Shown: piece by piece, positions 1 through 7,366 of the stretch | Layout: the number at the start of each line of letters is the position of its first letter | Numbering within the stretch: the first letter of the stretch is position 1 | Origin: Sphaerochaetaceae bacterium | Lineage (GTDB): Bacteria > Spirochaetota > Spirochaetia > Sphaerochaetales > Sphaerochaetaceae | NCBI GenBank assembly: GCA_028532765.1 | Contig: JAQQAR010000081.1 | Span: 1 to 43,145 of the forward strand | DNA length: 43,145 nucleotides | Direction: 5' to 3' | The notes under the pieces: model-generated | What the model was told of the DNA's origin: nothing | Databases searched by the model: none | What the model saw: the letters and a program-made list of their open reading frames with translations, nothing else | Translations under genes and position numbers: made by a program

Positions 1-153
1 CTCATTGCAGGGCTCTATGGCTCGTATCAAATTACCGATACAATGAGGACATTCGGACAGCTGGACTACATTACCATCAACAACTACCAGAATATCTTAG
101 GACAGAAGGCAAGTGATATTCAGCTTACCCTTGGCTTGAGCTACACAATCTGA
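1..153 (+). CDS. C-terminal end of an outer-membrane beta-barrel protein (partial)
   Basis: The window opens inside a reading frame that runs from base 1 to a TGA at 151-153 and gives 50 residues. The residues alternate polar and hydrophobic, and the last strand reads DIQLTLGLSYTI, the usual pattern of a terminal outer-membrane beta-strand. The end of the next gene (DLQVVLGTSVTF) has the same pattern, so the two may be tandem paralogues. The start lies outside the window and no family can be assigned from this fragment. The gap to the next start is only 13 bases, so the two genes are probably cotranscribed. Confidence 0.6.
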   Translation, partial: LIAGLYGSYQITDTMRTFGQLDYITINNYQNILGQKASDIQLTLGLSYTI

Positions 154-166
154 TAAGGGAGTACGT

Positions 167-1861
167 GTGAGACGACTATCCATCATTCTGTTGTTGATTG
201 GAATATGCTTGGGACCACTTCTTGCCACCACTGGTGCGCAGGAAGTGATACCGCTCTCTGATCCCATCTATCAGGAGATGGACCTCCTGTACTTGATTAC
301 AGGAACAGGAACACCTTCCGCTTCCCGGCCTTGGACGAAAGCTGAAGCACAAAAGCTGCTCTCCAATATCAACGCTGGGGAGGAGGGGAGCACGCAGCAT
401 GTGCTCTATGCTTCCATACATCAAACGGCATATGAATCACTTCGTTGGATTTTTCCTGACGATTTTGCTCTCTCGGCGAACCTTGATATCTCCCTAGAGG
501 GCTATGCCCATCATAACCCATCGTATAACTCCTTGGGACAATGGGATTATGCTTTTCCGGATAGAAAACCTCTGGCTAGACTCCGATTGGATATGGCAAT
601 ATCAGATTTTTTCTACACCTATAGTGATTTGCAATATGGATATGGACTCTATACACACGATGATGTCATTCCTCATCTAGGGGATGATCATGATTCCTTT
701 GGTGCGCTTATCCCTGATGCAAGTACCAATAATATATACTATATTGATGGGTCTACCCCCCTCATACAATATCAGAAACGCTTTGCAAACAACCTGATTC
801 CTGCAAGTAAGCATTTTGACTTCCAATGGCCAAAACGCGCAGTATTCTCGGTTGGTTCCGGGCATTGGAATCTTACCTTCAGCCGAGATAGGATTTCATG
901 GGGGAACTCCCGGATTGGAAATTTTGTTTTGGATGATCATGTAGATTTTCATGAGTATCTTCGTTTCACTGCCTTCTCAAAATACTTTAAATATGAGGCC
1001 TTGACGATTTTCTTCGATACCTACTATGCCAATGAACCACATATCCGTATGTTGCTCGCTCATCGTCTGGAATTCCGACCTTGGGAGAAACTGACGCTTG
1101 CAGTTAGTGAGAATGTCATGTACAAGGACGATTTCCTGGATGTCAGATTTCTCAACCCATCATTTATCTATCATAACCTGCATCAGGAGAGTAAGTTCAA
1201 TGCAATAGCACATGCTGAACTGGCCTATGTCCCTGTTTCGGGGGTCCGTCTTTATGGACAGTTTGCCTTGGATCAGGCAGTTGCCCCTAATGAGGACCCT
1301 GATGAAGAGGACACAGCCTGGGCTCTTTCATTGGGACTGGAGGTGGCAAAGCCACTGGAAAGTGGTGTGCTCTCCAGCGTATTGGAAGCTTCCATGGCTC
1401 TACCAAGTATGTATCGCCGAGATCATGTTGACTTCTTGATGATCCGGCGGTATGCAGGACTTGGGAGGACCGTGCATCTGCTTGACTACATCGGTTCCCC
1501 CTATGGGGGCGATGCCTTGGTGTTTCTCTCTGAGACAAACTACCATGTTCCCTCTGTTGGTACCCTCTCTCTTACCTTCACAGCTGCCCTGAAAGGCGAA
1601 ATAGATATGTACACACCAAGTATTGGTGGTACCACTGATTACGGTGCTGTTCTGTTCTCCCAAAATATGATCTCAACAGCTTTTTGTGCAACTCTCTCAG
1701 GAAAGAAGGAGCTGGAACTAAGCCTATCAGGTATTGAGCGATGGGAAATTTATTCTAGTCTCTCGTGTCTCTCATTTGGGGAATATTTGCAATCGAGTCA
1801 TACGTTTACTCTAGATTCTTGGGACCTCCAAGTTGTTTTGGGAACCTCAGTTACTTTCTAA
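167..1861 (+). CDS. Wzi-like (capsule assembly family) outer-membrane beta-barrel protein
   Basis: This is a 564-residue protein with a signal peptide at about residues 1-24 (hydrophobic core, then TGA-Q). A short N-terminal repeat-like segment has the phrase RPWTKAEAQKLL. It is followed by a long run of amphipathic strands including FSRDRISWGNSRIGN and LAHRLEFRPWEKLTLAVSE, and it ends in an aromatic strand (SVTF). These phrases resemble the Wzi capsule-assembly barrel family; E. coli Wzi binds capsular polysaccharide at the cell surface. The start is a GTG with AAGGGAG five bases upstream. No capsule genes are visible here, so a role in surface glycan attachment is inferred from family only, and some other barrel function is possible. 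Confidence 0.65.
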   Translation: MRRLSIILLLIGICLGPLLATTGAQEVIPLSDPIYQEMDLLYLITGTGTPSASRPWTKAEAQKLLSNINAGEEGSTQHVLYASIHQTAYESLRWIFPDDFALSANLDISLEGYAHHNPSYNSLGQWDYAFPDRKPLARLRLDMAISDFFYTYSDLQYGYGLYTHDDVIPHLGDDHDSFGALIPDASTNNIYYIDGSTPLIQYQKRFANNLIPASKHFDFQWPKRAVFSVGSGHWNLTFSRDRISWGNSRIGNFVLDDHVDFHEYLRFTAFSKYFKYEALTIFFDTYYANEPHIRMLLAHRLEFRPWEKLTLAVSENVMYKDDFLDVRFLNPSFIYHNLHQESKFNAIAHAELAYVPVSGVRLYGQFALDQAVAPNEDPDEEDTAWALSLGLEVAKPLESGVLSSVLEASMALPSMYRRDHVDFLMIRRYAGLGRTVHLLDYIGSPYGGDALVFLSETNYHVPSVGTLSLTFTAALKGEIDMYTPSIGGTTDYGAVLFSQNMISTAFCATLSGKKELELSLSGIERWEIYSSLSCLSFGEYLQSSHTFTLDSWDLQVVLGTSVTF

Positions 1862-1909
1862 TGGCAAATGTACAGTGAGAAAATTATGTCACAAGTTAAC
1901 CGGTATTCA

Positions 1910-1939
1910 TTGACGGCAAGGGTAATCTGAGGGTAGGAT
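1910..1939 (+). promoter_or_regulatory. Predicted sigma-70 promoter of the small RNA candidate
   Basis: TTGACG (1910-1915) and TAGGAT (1934-1939) are separated by 18 bases. Transcription would start near 1946 in a gene-free stretch. No start codon with a ribosome binding site follows, so the promoter fits a non-coding transcript. Confidence 0.5.
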
Positions 1940-1945
1940 GAAAGT

Positions 1946-2151
1946 AGAGATGGACCTTGTTTATGTGTTTCCTTCTAACAATGGTCTTTCTTCTGGAGTT
2001 CTGAGACGATTTCTTCTGACCGTTCCCTTTGCGTGGGGGGAATCGAAAAGTTGACGGCTACCTGGGGAGGTGGCCGTCAGTCTTGAGGAACTATGGAACG
2101 GTAGAGCATGAGACTTCACTGTGGGGTGTGAGGTCTCATTGCTTTTTTTTT
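1946..2151 (+). ncRNA. Candidate structured small RNA of about 205 nt
   Basis: The 302-base gap between the Wzi-like gene and purD contains a promoter, strong secondary structure and an intrinsic terminator. Hairpin A pairs GACCTTGTT (1953-1961) with 1977-1986 across one bulged base. A long-range helix pairs ACCGTTCC (2019-2026) with GGAACGGT (2095-2102). Nested in it is an 11-bp hairpin, 2052-2062 with 2069-2079. The terminator hairpin is at 2108-2139. No convincing reading frame with a ribosome binding site is present. The large internal loop around the nested hairpin is loosely like 6S RNA, whose gene adjoins purD in epsilonproteobacteria, but this comparison is speculative and no Rfam family was recognised. 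Start and end are predicted, not measured. Confidence 0.55.
2108..2151 (+). terminator. Rho-independent terminator, plus strand
   Basis: A 12-bp stem with one G-U pair (ATGAGACTTCAC at 2108-2119 with GTGAGGTCTCAT at 2128-2139) and an 8-base loop is followed by a run of nine T at 2143-2151. The U-tract is on the plus strand only, so it does not serve the convergent purD gene. Confidence 0.85.
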
Positions 2152-2163
2152 GGATTTTTGGTT

Positions 2164-3420
2164 TTAGTTCTCGAAAAACCGGTTTCCAATATCTTGCCGA
2201 TACCAGGCACCTTCAAAATTTACCTGTTTGACACCTTTGTATGCATTCTTGTTTGCATTCATGATATTGTAGCCGATTCCCACCACAGTGACACAACGTC
2301 CACCGGTGGTAACCAATTTGCCTTCATATTCCTGGACTCCTCCAAAAAAGTATCGAGGAGCACCTTCGAAGCTGTTGTACAGCAGGGGAGCCGGCATTGG
2401 CTCAAGGTTTTTCCCAATAATGGGTTTTTCCGGATACCCATCAGAAGCAACCACCAAGGCTACTGCTGATTGATTGGAAACCTCAAGATTGAGAGATGAA
2501 AGCGTATCATGTTTCATGGCATTAAGAATATCAACAATGTCCGTATTGATGAGCGGTACGAATGCCTGTGCGGCAGGATCGTTGAAGCGAACATGGTAAT
2601 CGACGAGAATCGGCCCATTCTTGGTAATGATGACACTGATGGTCAGCACACCCTTGTAGGACATTTTCTCTGCCTTCAGGCCGAACAATACTGGTTCAAT
2701 AATTGATTCGACGAGAGCTTCACTAAGATTTTTCTGGAGTGGGACCGGGCAAATGGAGCCCATACCTCCGGTAGGCAGTCCTCCCTCCTCGACTTTCATG
2801 TAGTCACTTGAGGTGGGAAGCATAAGATACCCTTTGTTGTCCAAGAAGAGAGTGATGGTTATAGGAAGGCCATTGAGATGTTCTTCCAGAATGATCGGGC
2901 CAGTGGCAAGCAGTCCCTTGGAAAAATCCATGAGGGTGGAGTAATCAGTGGAATCTACCATGACCCTACTGGGTGCAATAGCATTACTCTTTACCACGAA
3001 GCGTTCACCTTCGTGACGTTTTAAATACTCTGAGAGTTTTTCTTCATCGTCAAACAGGACGTGGGAAGAGGTAGGGATGTTGTGGCGGTCGGAAAACATA
3101 CGGGCAAAATTTCGATCGCCTTCAAGCTTCAAAGCCCGGTTGGGTGCTCCGAATGTGTCTATTCCTCGTTCGTTGAGGAAGTCGATGACACCAGTAAAGA
3201 GTGGTGCCTCAGTACCCACAAAGACGAAGTCGATACCATGGGTTTGGCAAGCCTCGTATACCTGCTCAGGGTCAGAAGGGTCAATTGACAGATTTACCGC
3301 AATTGTCTTAGTTCCTACATTGCCAGGTGCTACATATAGACCATCAATCAGACGACTTTGAGAGAACCACCATGCAATGGCATGGTCTTTCGCTCCGGAC
3401 CCTAACACTAATACTCTCAT
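2164..3420 (-). CDS. purD: PurD-like ATP-grasp protein (GAR synthetase homologue with altered catalytic motifs)
   Basis: The 418-residue product aligns over its full length with phosphoribosylamine-glycine ligase, the second step of purine synthesis. Fold landmarks remain: VAPGNVGT near 30-37, GTEAPL near 70, and LEGDRNFA near 99. The catalytic signatures differ, however. GGREHA is GAKDHA, KADGLAAGKGV is KSNAIAPSRVM, GPNTGGMG is GLPTGGMG, and the metal-binding EFN-RFGDPE is DYHVRFNDPA (about 274-283). It may be a divergent enzyme or a paralogue with another role. The ATG at 3420 is chosen because GGAAGG precedes it and MRVLVLGSG is the family N terminus; an in-frame start 14 codons upstream has no such site. 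It is the last gene of the tatD-dus-purD operon, 51 bases after dus. Confidence 0.75.
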   Translation of the reverse strand: MRVLVLGSGAKDHAIAWWFSQSRLIDGLYVAPGNVGTKTIAVNLSIDPSDPEQVYEACQTHGIDFVFVGTEAPLFTGVIDFLNERGIDTFGAPNRALKLEGDRNFARMFSDRHNIPTSSHVLFDDEEKLSEYLKRHEGERFVVKSNAIAPSRVMVDSTDYSTLMDFSKGLLATGPIILEEHLNGLPITITLFLDNKGYLMLPTSSDYMKVEEGGLPTGGMGSICPVPLQKNLSEALVESIIEPVLFGLKAEKMSYKGVLTISVIITKNGPILVDYHVRFNDPAAQAFVPLINTDIVDILNAMKHDTLSSLNLEVSNQSAVALVVASDGYPEKPIIGKNLEPMPAPLLYNSFEGAPRYFFGGVQEYEGKLVTTGGRCVTVVGIGYNIMNANKNAYKGVKQVNFEGAWYRQDIGNRFFEN

Positions 3421-3471
3421 TGCATTTCCTTCCCGATGTGATTGCTCAAATAAACGTACCATTTTACCGCT

Positions 3472-4470
3472 TTACAGGTCAACAAGTGGGCTGAGAGCCT
3501 CAAGATACTGTTCACGCCTAAAGGCATGTACCACCGCTTGCTTAATTGTTGAGGTATTGGGAATTCCTTTCAGGTAACTGCAGGTATGTTTTCTCATCAA
3601 CGTGCATGCCGTTGTTTCTCCAAAGGTATCGATCATGAGGTCCAGGTGACGCAGAATGGCAACTCTCCTCATCTCCACGGTGATAGGCTTAGGTTCCCTG
3701 CCTTGCAAGATGGCTTTAGCCTGGGAGAAGATGAATGGATTGCCAATAGCTCCCCGTGCAAACATCACTCCATCGATACCGGTTTCTTCAAGCATTCTCT
3801 TGGCATCTTCTGCCTTGAACAGATCCCCGGAACCGAAGACTGGTACCTGATAATTGTGCTGGTGTGTGTACTGCTTGAGTTCAGTGAGCTTGCTCCAATC
3901 AGCAAATGGCGCATAGCCTTGGCTGCGGGTCCGAGCATGGAGCGTCAATGCACTTGCCCCTCCATCCAGGGCAGCTTGTGCAAATTCAAGAAAGTTCTCG
4001 CTCTGTGCATCCCATCCTGTTCTAAACTTGACCGATACAGGGATGTCTGTCTCTTCCGTAATGGTGCGGACCACCTCGGTTATAAGCTTGGGCTGCTTCA
4101 TCATGGCTGAACCTGCTCCTGTCTTGGTAACCTTGGGAACTGGGCAACCGCAATTGATATCGATCACCTCGGGATGGTAAGGCTGGAGCTGGGCAAGGGC
4201 TTCCTTGAGAGAATCGGTGTTTCCCATGAATAGCTGAACAGCGTACTGCCTCTCGTTTGGGGCACGATCCATGAGTGCAAGTGTTTTCTCACCTTCTCTT
4301 GCAAGACCTTCGGCGCTGACCATCTCTGTAAACGTAAAGTCCGCTCCTGCTTCGATGCAGAGCGTTCTGAATGGAATATCTGTGTACCCGGCAAGTGGGG
4401 CAAGAAACACGTTTCCGCCTAGCGTTGTCGAGCCTATTGTTACGGGGTGATAAAGATTCTTTCTGTTCAT
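3472..4470 (-). CDS. dus: tRNA-dihydrouridine synthase (DusB-like)
   Basis: This 332-residue flavoprotein would reduce uridines in the D-loop of tRNA with NADPH and FMN. The TIM-barrel signatures are clear: LAPLAGYTDIPFR near 24-36, INCGCPVPKVTKTGAG with the catalytic cysteine, SVKFRTGW, LTLHARTRSQGY (H and R contact tRNA and FMN), and FGSGDL followed by GVMFARGAIGNP, the FMN phosphate site. A Dus C-terminal helical domain follows. Length is normal. Its ATG overlaps the tatD stop by four bases, indicating translational coupling. Confidence 0.92.
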   Translation of the reverse strand: MNRKNLYHPVTIGSTTLGGNVFLAPLAGYTDIPFRTLCIEAGADFTFTEMVSAEGLAREGEKTLALMDRAPNERQYAVQLFMGNTDSLKEALAQLQPYHPEVIDINCGCPVPKVTKTGAGSAMMKQPKLITEVVRTITEETDIPVSVKFRTGWDAQSENFLEFAQAALDGGASALTLHARTRSQGYAPFADWSKLTELKQYTHQHNYQVPVFGSGDLFKAEDAKRMLEETGIDGVMFARGAIGNPFIFSQAKAILQGREPKPITVEMRRVAILRHLDLMIDTFGETTACTLMRKHTCSYLKGIPNTSTIKQAVVHAFRREQYLEALSPLVDL

Positions 4471-5249
4471 ATATCCTTCGGAAGGGCAAAGGCCCTGAGG
4501 CTGTTAGCATAAAGCGTTTGTGAAAGCGCTTCAAGAGAGGTTTGCCTCAGTGCTGCAAGAACAGTTGCCGTTTCCAGAATATATTGCATTTTATTACGCT
4601 CTCCCTTGTGGGAGTAGGGAGTCATAAAGGGAGCTTCGCTTTCAATGACAATCCTGTCTTCAGGAAGGCGTATGGCTACCTCTTGCAGCATTCGGCTGTT
4701 CTTGAAGGTCAGGTTCCCTGCGAAAGAGAAGGTAAGATTCATATCCAATGCTCGTTGTGCGAATGACCAATCTTCTCCAAAGCAGTGGAGAATTCCACCC
4801 TTTGGTGGAAGTTTTTCCTCGAGTATGGGTAGCAGATCTTCCCCTGCGTTTCGATTGTGGATAATCACAGGAAGGTCCAGATGTTTTGCAATCTCGAGAT
4901 GCTTGAGCATCAGCTCAATCTGTGCAGTCTTATCGCCCCCGAACATATGGTAATAGTCCAGTCCTGTCTCTCCAATGGCTATGACACGTTTCTTTTTTGC
5001 ATGGGAGATGACCCTCTCTTCCCAATCATGTCCTGGATGGGCTACTTCGGTAGGGGAAACCCCTACTGCATGGTAGACATCCTTTGCACTCTCCAGATTG
5101 GTGTAGGTCTTTTCAAAATCGCTTAAACTGTTGCAGATGCTCACTACATGCTTGACCGACTTGACTTTGGCAAGTTGGACAGCAAGCAGTTGTTCCATTT
5201 TGTCATCCTGGATCAGCCCTATGTGGGCGTGCGTGTCAAACAGTTGCAT
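4467..5249 (-). CDS. tatD: TatD-family metal-dependent hydrolase (DNase)
   Basis: This 260-residue TIM-barrel hydrolase belongs to the TatD family, which has 3'-5' exonuclease activity in E. coli. Metal ligands visible in order are THAHI near the N terminus, GETGLDYY (Glu bridging the metals), IHNR, and HCF. The last signature, usually ETDAP, reads ESEAP here, a conservative Asp-to-Glu change at the expected catalytic acid. It is the first gene of a minus-strand operon (dus follows with a 4-base overlap), about 45 bases downstream of a near-consensus promoter. Confidence 0.88.
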   Translation of the reverse strand: MQLFDTHAHIGLIQDDKMEQLLAVQLAKVKSVKHVVSICNSLSDFEKTYTNLESAKDVYHAVGVSPTEVAHPGHDWEERVISHAKKKRVIAIGETGLDYYHMFGGDKTAQIELMLKHLEIAKHLDLPVIIHNRNAGEDLLPILEEKLPPKGGILHCFGEDWSFAQRALDMNLTFSFAGNLTFKNSRMLQEVAIRLPEDRIVIESEAPFMTPYSHKGERNKMQYILETATVLAALRQTSLEALSQTLYANSLRAFALPKDI

Positions 5250-5294
5250 ACCGACTCCTTGAGAAGCTTACAAGCCTGTGTGGAGGATGGGTCC

Positions 5295-5323
5295 ACTATA
5301 GCATGGCAGGTGTGAGCAGTCAA
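5295..5323 (-). promoter_or_regulatory. Promoter of tatD-dus-purD
   Basis: Read on the minus strand, TTGACT (5318-5323) and TATAGT (5295-5300) are exactly 17 bases apart, each matching the sigma-70 consensus at five of six positions. Transcription would start near 5288, giving a leader of about 40 bases before tatD. Confidence 0.75.
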
Positions 5324-5371
5324 CGTTGTAACTCATATGCAGCAAAATAGTTATATACACATGTAGAGAGT

Positions 5372-5400
5372 TTGACAATTTGTTATTGACGTGGTAGCTT
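5372..5400 (+). promoter_or_regulatory. Possible promoter of ricT
   Basis: A consensus -35 TTGACA (5372-5377) is followed after 17 bases by TAGCTT (5395-5400), a weak -10 element. It lies 37 bases upstream of the ricT ATG in the divergent gap with tatD. Confidence 0.45.
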
Positions 5401-5436
5401 TACTCCAGTGCCACAGTCAAATGGCAAAGGATATAG

Positions 5437-6531
5437 ATGAAACGAGAACGAACGAATGCCGATAGCCGTGTCCAGAAGAACCGGCCATCAAGAGGCTATA
5501 TATATTTGGTTAAGAACCCTTCTTCAAATGAGATGAGCATCTGCGCTTGGGATTCTGTGTTGTATCCAGGAACCTCAGTGGTTGCTCCCACCCGTTATGG
5601 ACTTGACCTTGGGGTCATCGTCTCCGCTGCAGACCAACTGGGTAAGTCCTACGAACCCGGTTGTGACCAACCGAGATCTGCATGTTTTCATGCAGAATCC
5701 TGTCTTCCCAAGGAAGAGCGGGAAGAGATCCATGCTGGGGAGCCGGAGGAAGCGTTGCCTTCTTTCTCTCCGGAAAAAGATGAGGATCCATGCGAATCCT
5801 GTGCTGGGTGCAATCCTCCAAGAGAACCTGAAGAGGTTGATATCTCGGGTGATGTTGTGTGGATTGACCGTCTTGCGACTCCCTCAGATATGAGTCGCTA
5901 CCAGGAGCAGTCAGAGAAAGAGGATGAAGCGATGCGAATCTGCAGAGAGAAGATCGCTCATCATAAGCTTGACATGAAACTGGTGACCGCCCATTTCCTG
6001 CTTGGAGAACCGAAGATTATTTTCTTTTTCACTGCAGATGTACGTGTGGACTTCCGTGAATTGGTCAAGGATTTGGTCTCTGTCTTCCGTATCCGAATCG
6101 AGCTGAGGCAGATTGGTGTCAGGGATGAGAGCCGGGTACTTGGCGGTCTTGCTGTCTGTGGGCGTGATTATTGTTGTCATAGTGTGACTGATAAACTCAA
6201 TCCAGTCTCCATCAAGATGGCCAAGGAGCAGAATCTCTCACTGAATTCCATGAAAATCTCCGGACCTTGTGGGAGATTGCTTTGTTGTCTTTCCTATGAA
6301 TATGATTTCTATGTGGAGGAAAAACGTAACTATCCTCCTGAGGGAAGCAAATTAAAGGTTGGCTATGACTTGATGAAAGTTCATGAAGTTAACATACTGT
6401 CAAAGCGTATCATGCTCAGTGGAAGTGAAGGGAGAATGCTTACCATCCCGCAGAATGCGGTATTTTTCAATATTGACACCAAGCGATGGGAGCTTGAGAA
6501 GGAGTTTGCGAACGAATTTTTGTCAAATTGA
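5437..6531 (+). CDS. ricT: PSP1-domain protein, RicT/YaaT family, with Cys-rich insertion
   Basis: The 364-residue product has the PSP1 C-terminal domain. The core from about 225 to 290 is nearly identical to RicT: RQIGVRDESRVLGG, then a CGRDYCC motif, PVSIKMAKEQNLSLN, and GPCGRLLCCLSYE. In Bacillus, RicT with RicA and RicF binds [4Fe-4S] clusters and stimulates RNase Y and phosphorelay steps. Here the domain is split by an acidic insert at about residues 75-150 with six cysteines (spaced GC, AC, SC, then PCESCAGC). This makes the protein about 90 residues longer than Bacillus RicT. RicA and RicF partners are not in the window. The first M has only a weak upstream purine tract (AAAGGA). Confidence 0.85.
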   Translation: MKRERTNADSRVQKNRPSRGYIYLVKNPSSNEMSICAWDSVLYPGTSVVAPTRYGLDLGVIVSAADQLGKSYEPGCDQPRSACFHAESCLPKEEREEIHAGEPEEALPSFSPEKDEDPCESCAGCNPPREPEEVDISGDVVWIDRLATPSDMSRYQEQSEKEDEAMRICREKIAHHKLDMKLVTAHFLLGEPKIIFFFTADVRVDFRELVKDLVSVFRIRIELRQIGVRDESRVLGGLAVCGRDYCCHSVTDKLNPVSIKMAKEQNLSLNSMKISGPCGRLLCCLSYEYDFYVEEKRNYPPEGSKLKVGYDLMKVHEVNILSKRIMLSGSEGRMLTIPQNAVFFNIDTKRWELEKEFANEFLSN

Positions 6532-6545
6532 TATAAAGCATTGTA

Positions 6546-6574
6546 TTGACCCATTTTATAGACTGTGATATGTT
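6546..6574 (+). promoter_or_regulatory. Promoter of rpsT
   Basis: TTGACC (6546-6551) and TATGTT (6569-6574) are 17 bases apart just after the ricT stop. The transcript would have a leader of about 75 bases. Confidence 0.6.
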
Positions 6575-6582
6575 TTTAGACC

Positions 6583-6602
6583 GTCGGCACTTTGTTGCCG
6601 AC
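6583..6602 (+). promoter_or_regulatory. Hairpin in the rpsT leader
   Basis: GTCGGCA (6583-6589) and TGCCGAC (6596-6602) form a perfect 7-bp stem with a 6-base loop at the predicted 5' end of the rpsT mRNA. No U-tract follows, so it is not an obvious ricT terminator. S20 represses its own translation in E. coli; a similar role here is only a possibility. Confidence 0.45.
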
Positions 6603-6656
6603 CTCAACTTTAATAAATGAAATACGTATTCAAGGTAATATGTTTGGAGGTATTAC

Positions 6657-6932
6657 GTGATTAACAGGTCTGCTGAAAAAAGAGAGCGACAGAGCCAAGT
6701 CCGGAAAATGAGAAACCGCGCAACCAAGAGCACTATGCGCACCGCAATCAAGAAATTTGATTCTGCTGTAACCGCCGGCGACAAGGAAGCTGCCGCTGCT
6801 GCTTTGGCTCTAAGTCTCAAGCTGCTTGATTCAACTGCCGGAAAGGGTGTCATCCACCACAACACAGCCAACCGCAAGAAATCCAGATTGCAGAGCCGTT
6901 TCAATAAGATGACCGATCAGGCTGCTGTATAA
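6657..6932 (+). CDS. rpsT: 30S ribosomal protein S20
   Basis: This 91-residue basic protein has the S20 signatures: SAEKRERQSQVRKMRNRATKS at the N terminus, TAIKKF, an alanine-rich middle helix, KGVIHHNTANRKKSRL, and a short tail. It binds 16S rRNA in the body of the small subunit. The start is a GTG with GGAGG six bases upstream. An ATG start giving the common MAN... N terminus is absent. The gene has its own promoter and a hairpin leader. Confidence 0.95.
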   Translation: MINRSAEKRERQSQVRKMRNRATKSTMRTAIKKFDSAVTAGDKEAAAAALALSLKLLDSTAGKGVIHHNTANRKKSRLQSRFNKMTDQAAV

Positions 6933-6953
6933 TCAGTAAGTCAGAATGATGAA

Positions 6954-6976
6954 CGTACCGATTGTTGATCGGTATG
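6954..6976 (+). promoter_or_regulatory. Inverted repeat between rpsT and the HU gene
   Basis: CGTACCGAT (6954-6962) and ATCGGTATG (6968-6976) pair over 9 bp with one G-T and a 5-base loop. No U-run follows, so termination is doubtful. The right arm covers the -35 box of the putative HU promoter, so it could be an operator or an mRNA end-stabilising hairpin. Confidence 0.4.
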
Positions 6977-6992
6977 TAAACATGCGTATAGA
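6965..6992 (+). promoter_or_regulatory. Possible promoter of the HU gene
   Basis: TTGATC (6965-6970) is followed after 16 bases by TATAGA (6987-6992). Both are four-of-six matches. Confidence 0.35.
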
Positions 6993-7011
6993 ACGTGTTT
7001 AAGGAGTAACC

Positions 7012-7332
7012 ATGGCAGGACCAAAGTTAACAAAAGCAGCCATAATCGAGAGTCTCCATGAGAAGCATGGACTGAATAGGGCCGACATTCATACAATCAT
7101 TGATGAGTTCTTTGAAGAAGTGAAAAACGGACTGAGGAATGATCAGGTCATTGAGCTTCGTGGATTTGGAACATTTGAGGTTCGTACTCGTAAGGGCCGT
7201 GAAAGAGCGCGTAATCCAAAGACTGGCGCCATTGTTGCCGTCGAAACACATGGAGTTGCCATTTTCCGTCCAGGCAAAGAACTCAAGGACTATGTGTGGG
7301 ATTTGCGTGATAATAAATCGGAGAAGGAATAA
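7012..7332 (+). CDS. HU/IHF-family DNA-binding protein
   Basis: This 106-residue nucleoid protein has the HU/IHF fold: an N-terminal helical dimerisation part (TKAAIIESLHEKHGLNRADI), then ELRGFGTFEVRTRKGRERARNPKTGA with the DNA-bending beta-arm, and FRPGKELKD near the C terminus. The arm proline that intercalates in the minor groove is in the RNPKTG motif. The charged tail DLRDNKSEKE is slightly longer than in E. coli HU. AAGGAG precedes the ATG. HU and IHF cannot be told apart reliably by eye in spirochaetes. Confidence 0.93.
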   Translation: MAGPKLTKAAIIESLHEKHGLNRADIHTIIDEFFEEVKNGLRNDQVIELRGFGTFEVRTRKGRERARNPKTGAIVAVETHGVAIFRPGKELKDYVWDLRDNKSEKE

Positions 7333-7366
7333 CCTTCTATATTTCCAATAATTAGGAGAAAATCTC

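Noticed and set aside
2052..2079. 11-bp hairpin considered as a terminator
   Set aside because: No T-run follows on either strand; better explained as an inner helix of the small RNA.
2029..2469. Open frame of 146 codons on the plus strand across the small RNA and the 3' end of purD
   Set aside because: It crosses the strong terminator at 2108-2151 and is antisense to purD; its product is not protein-like and has no ribosome binding site.
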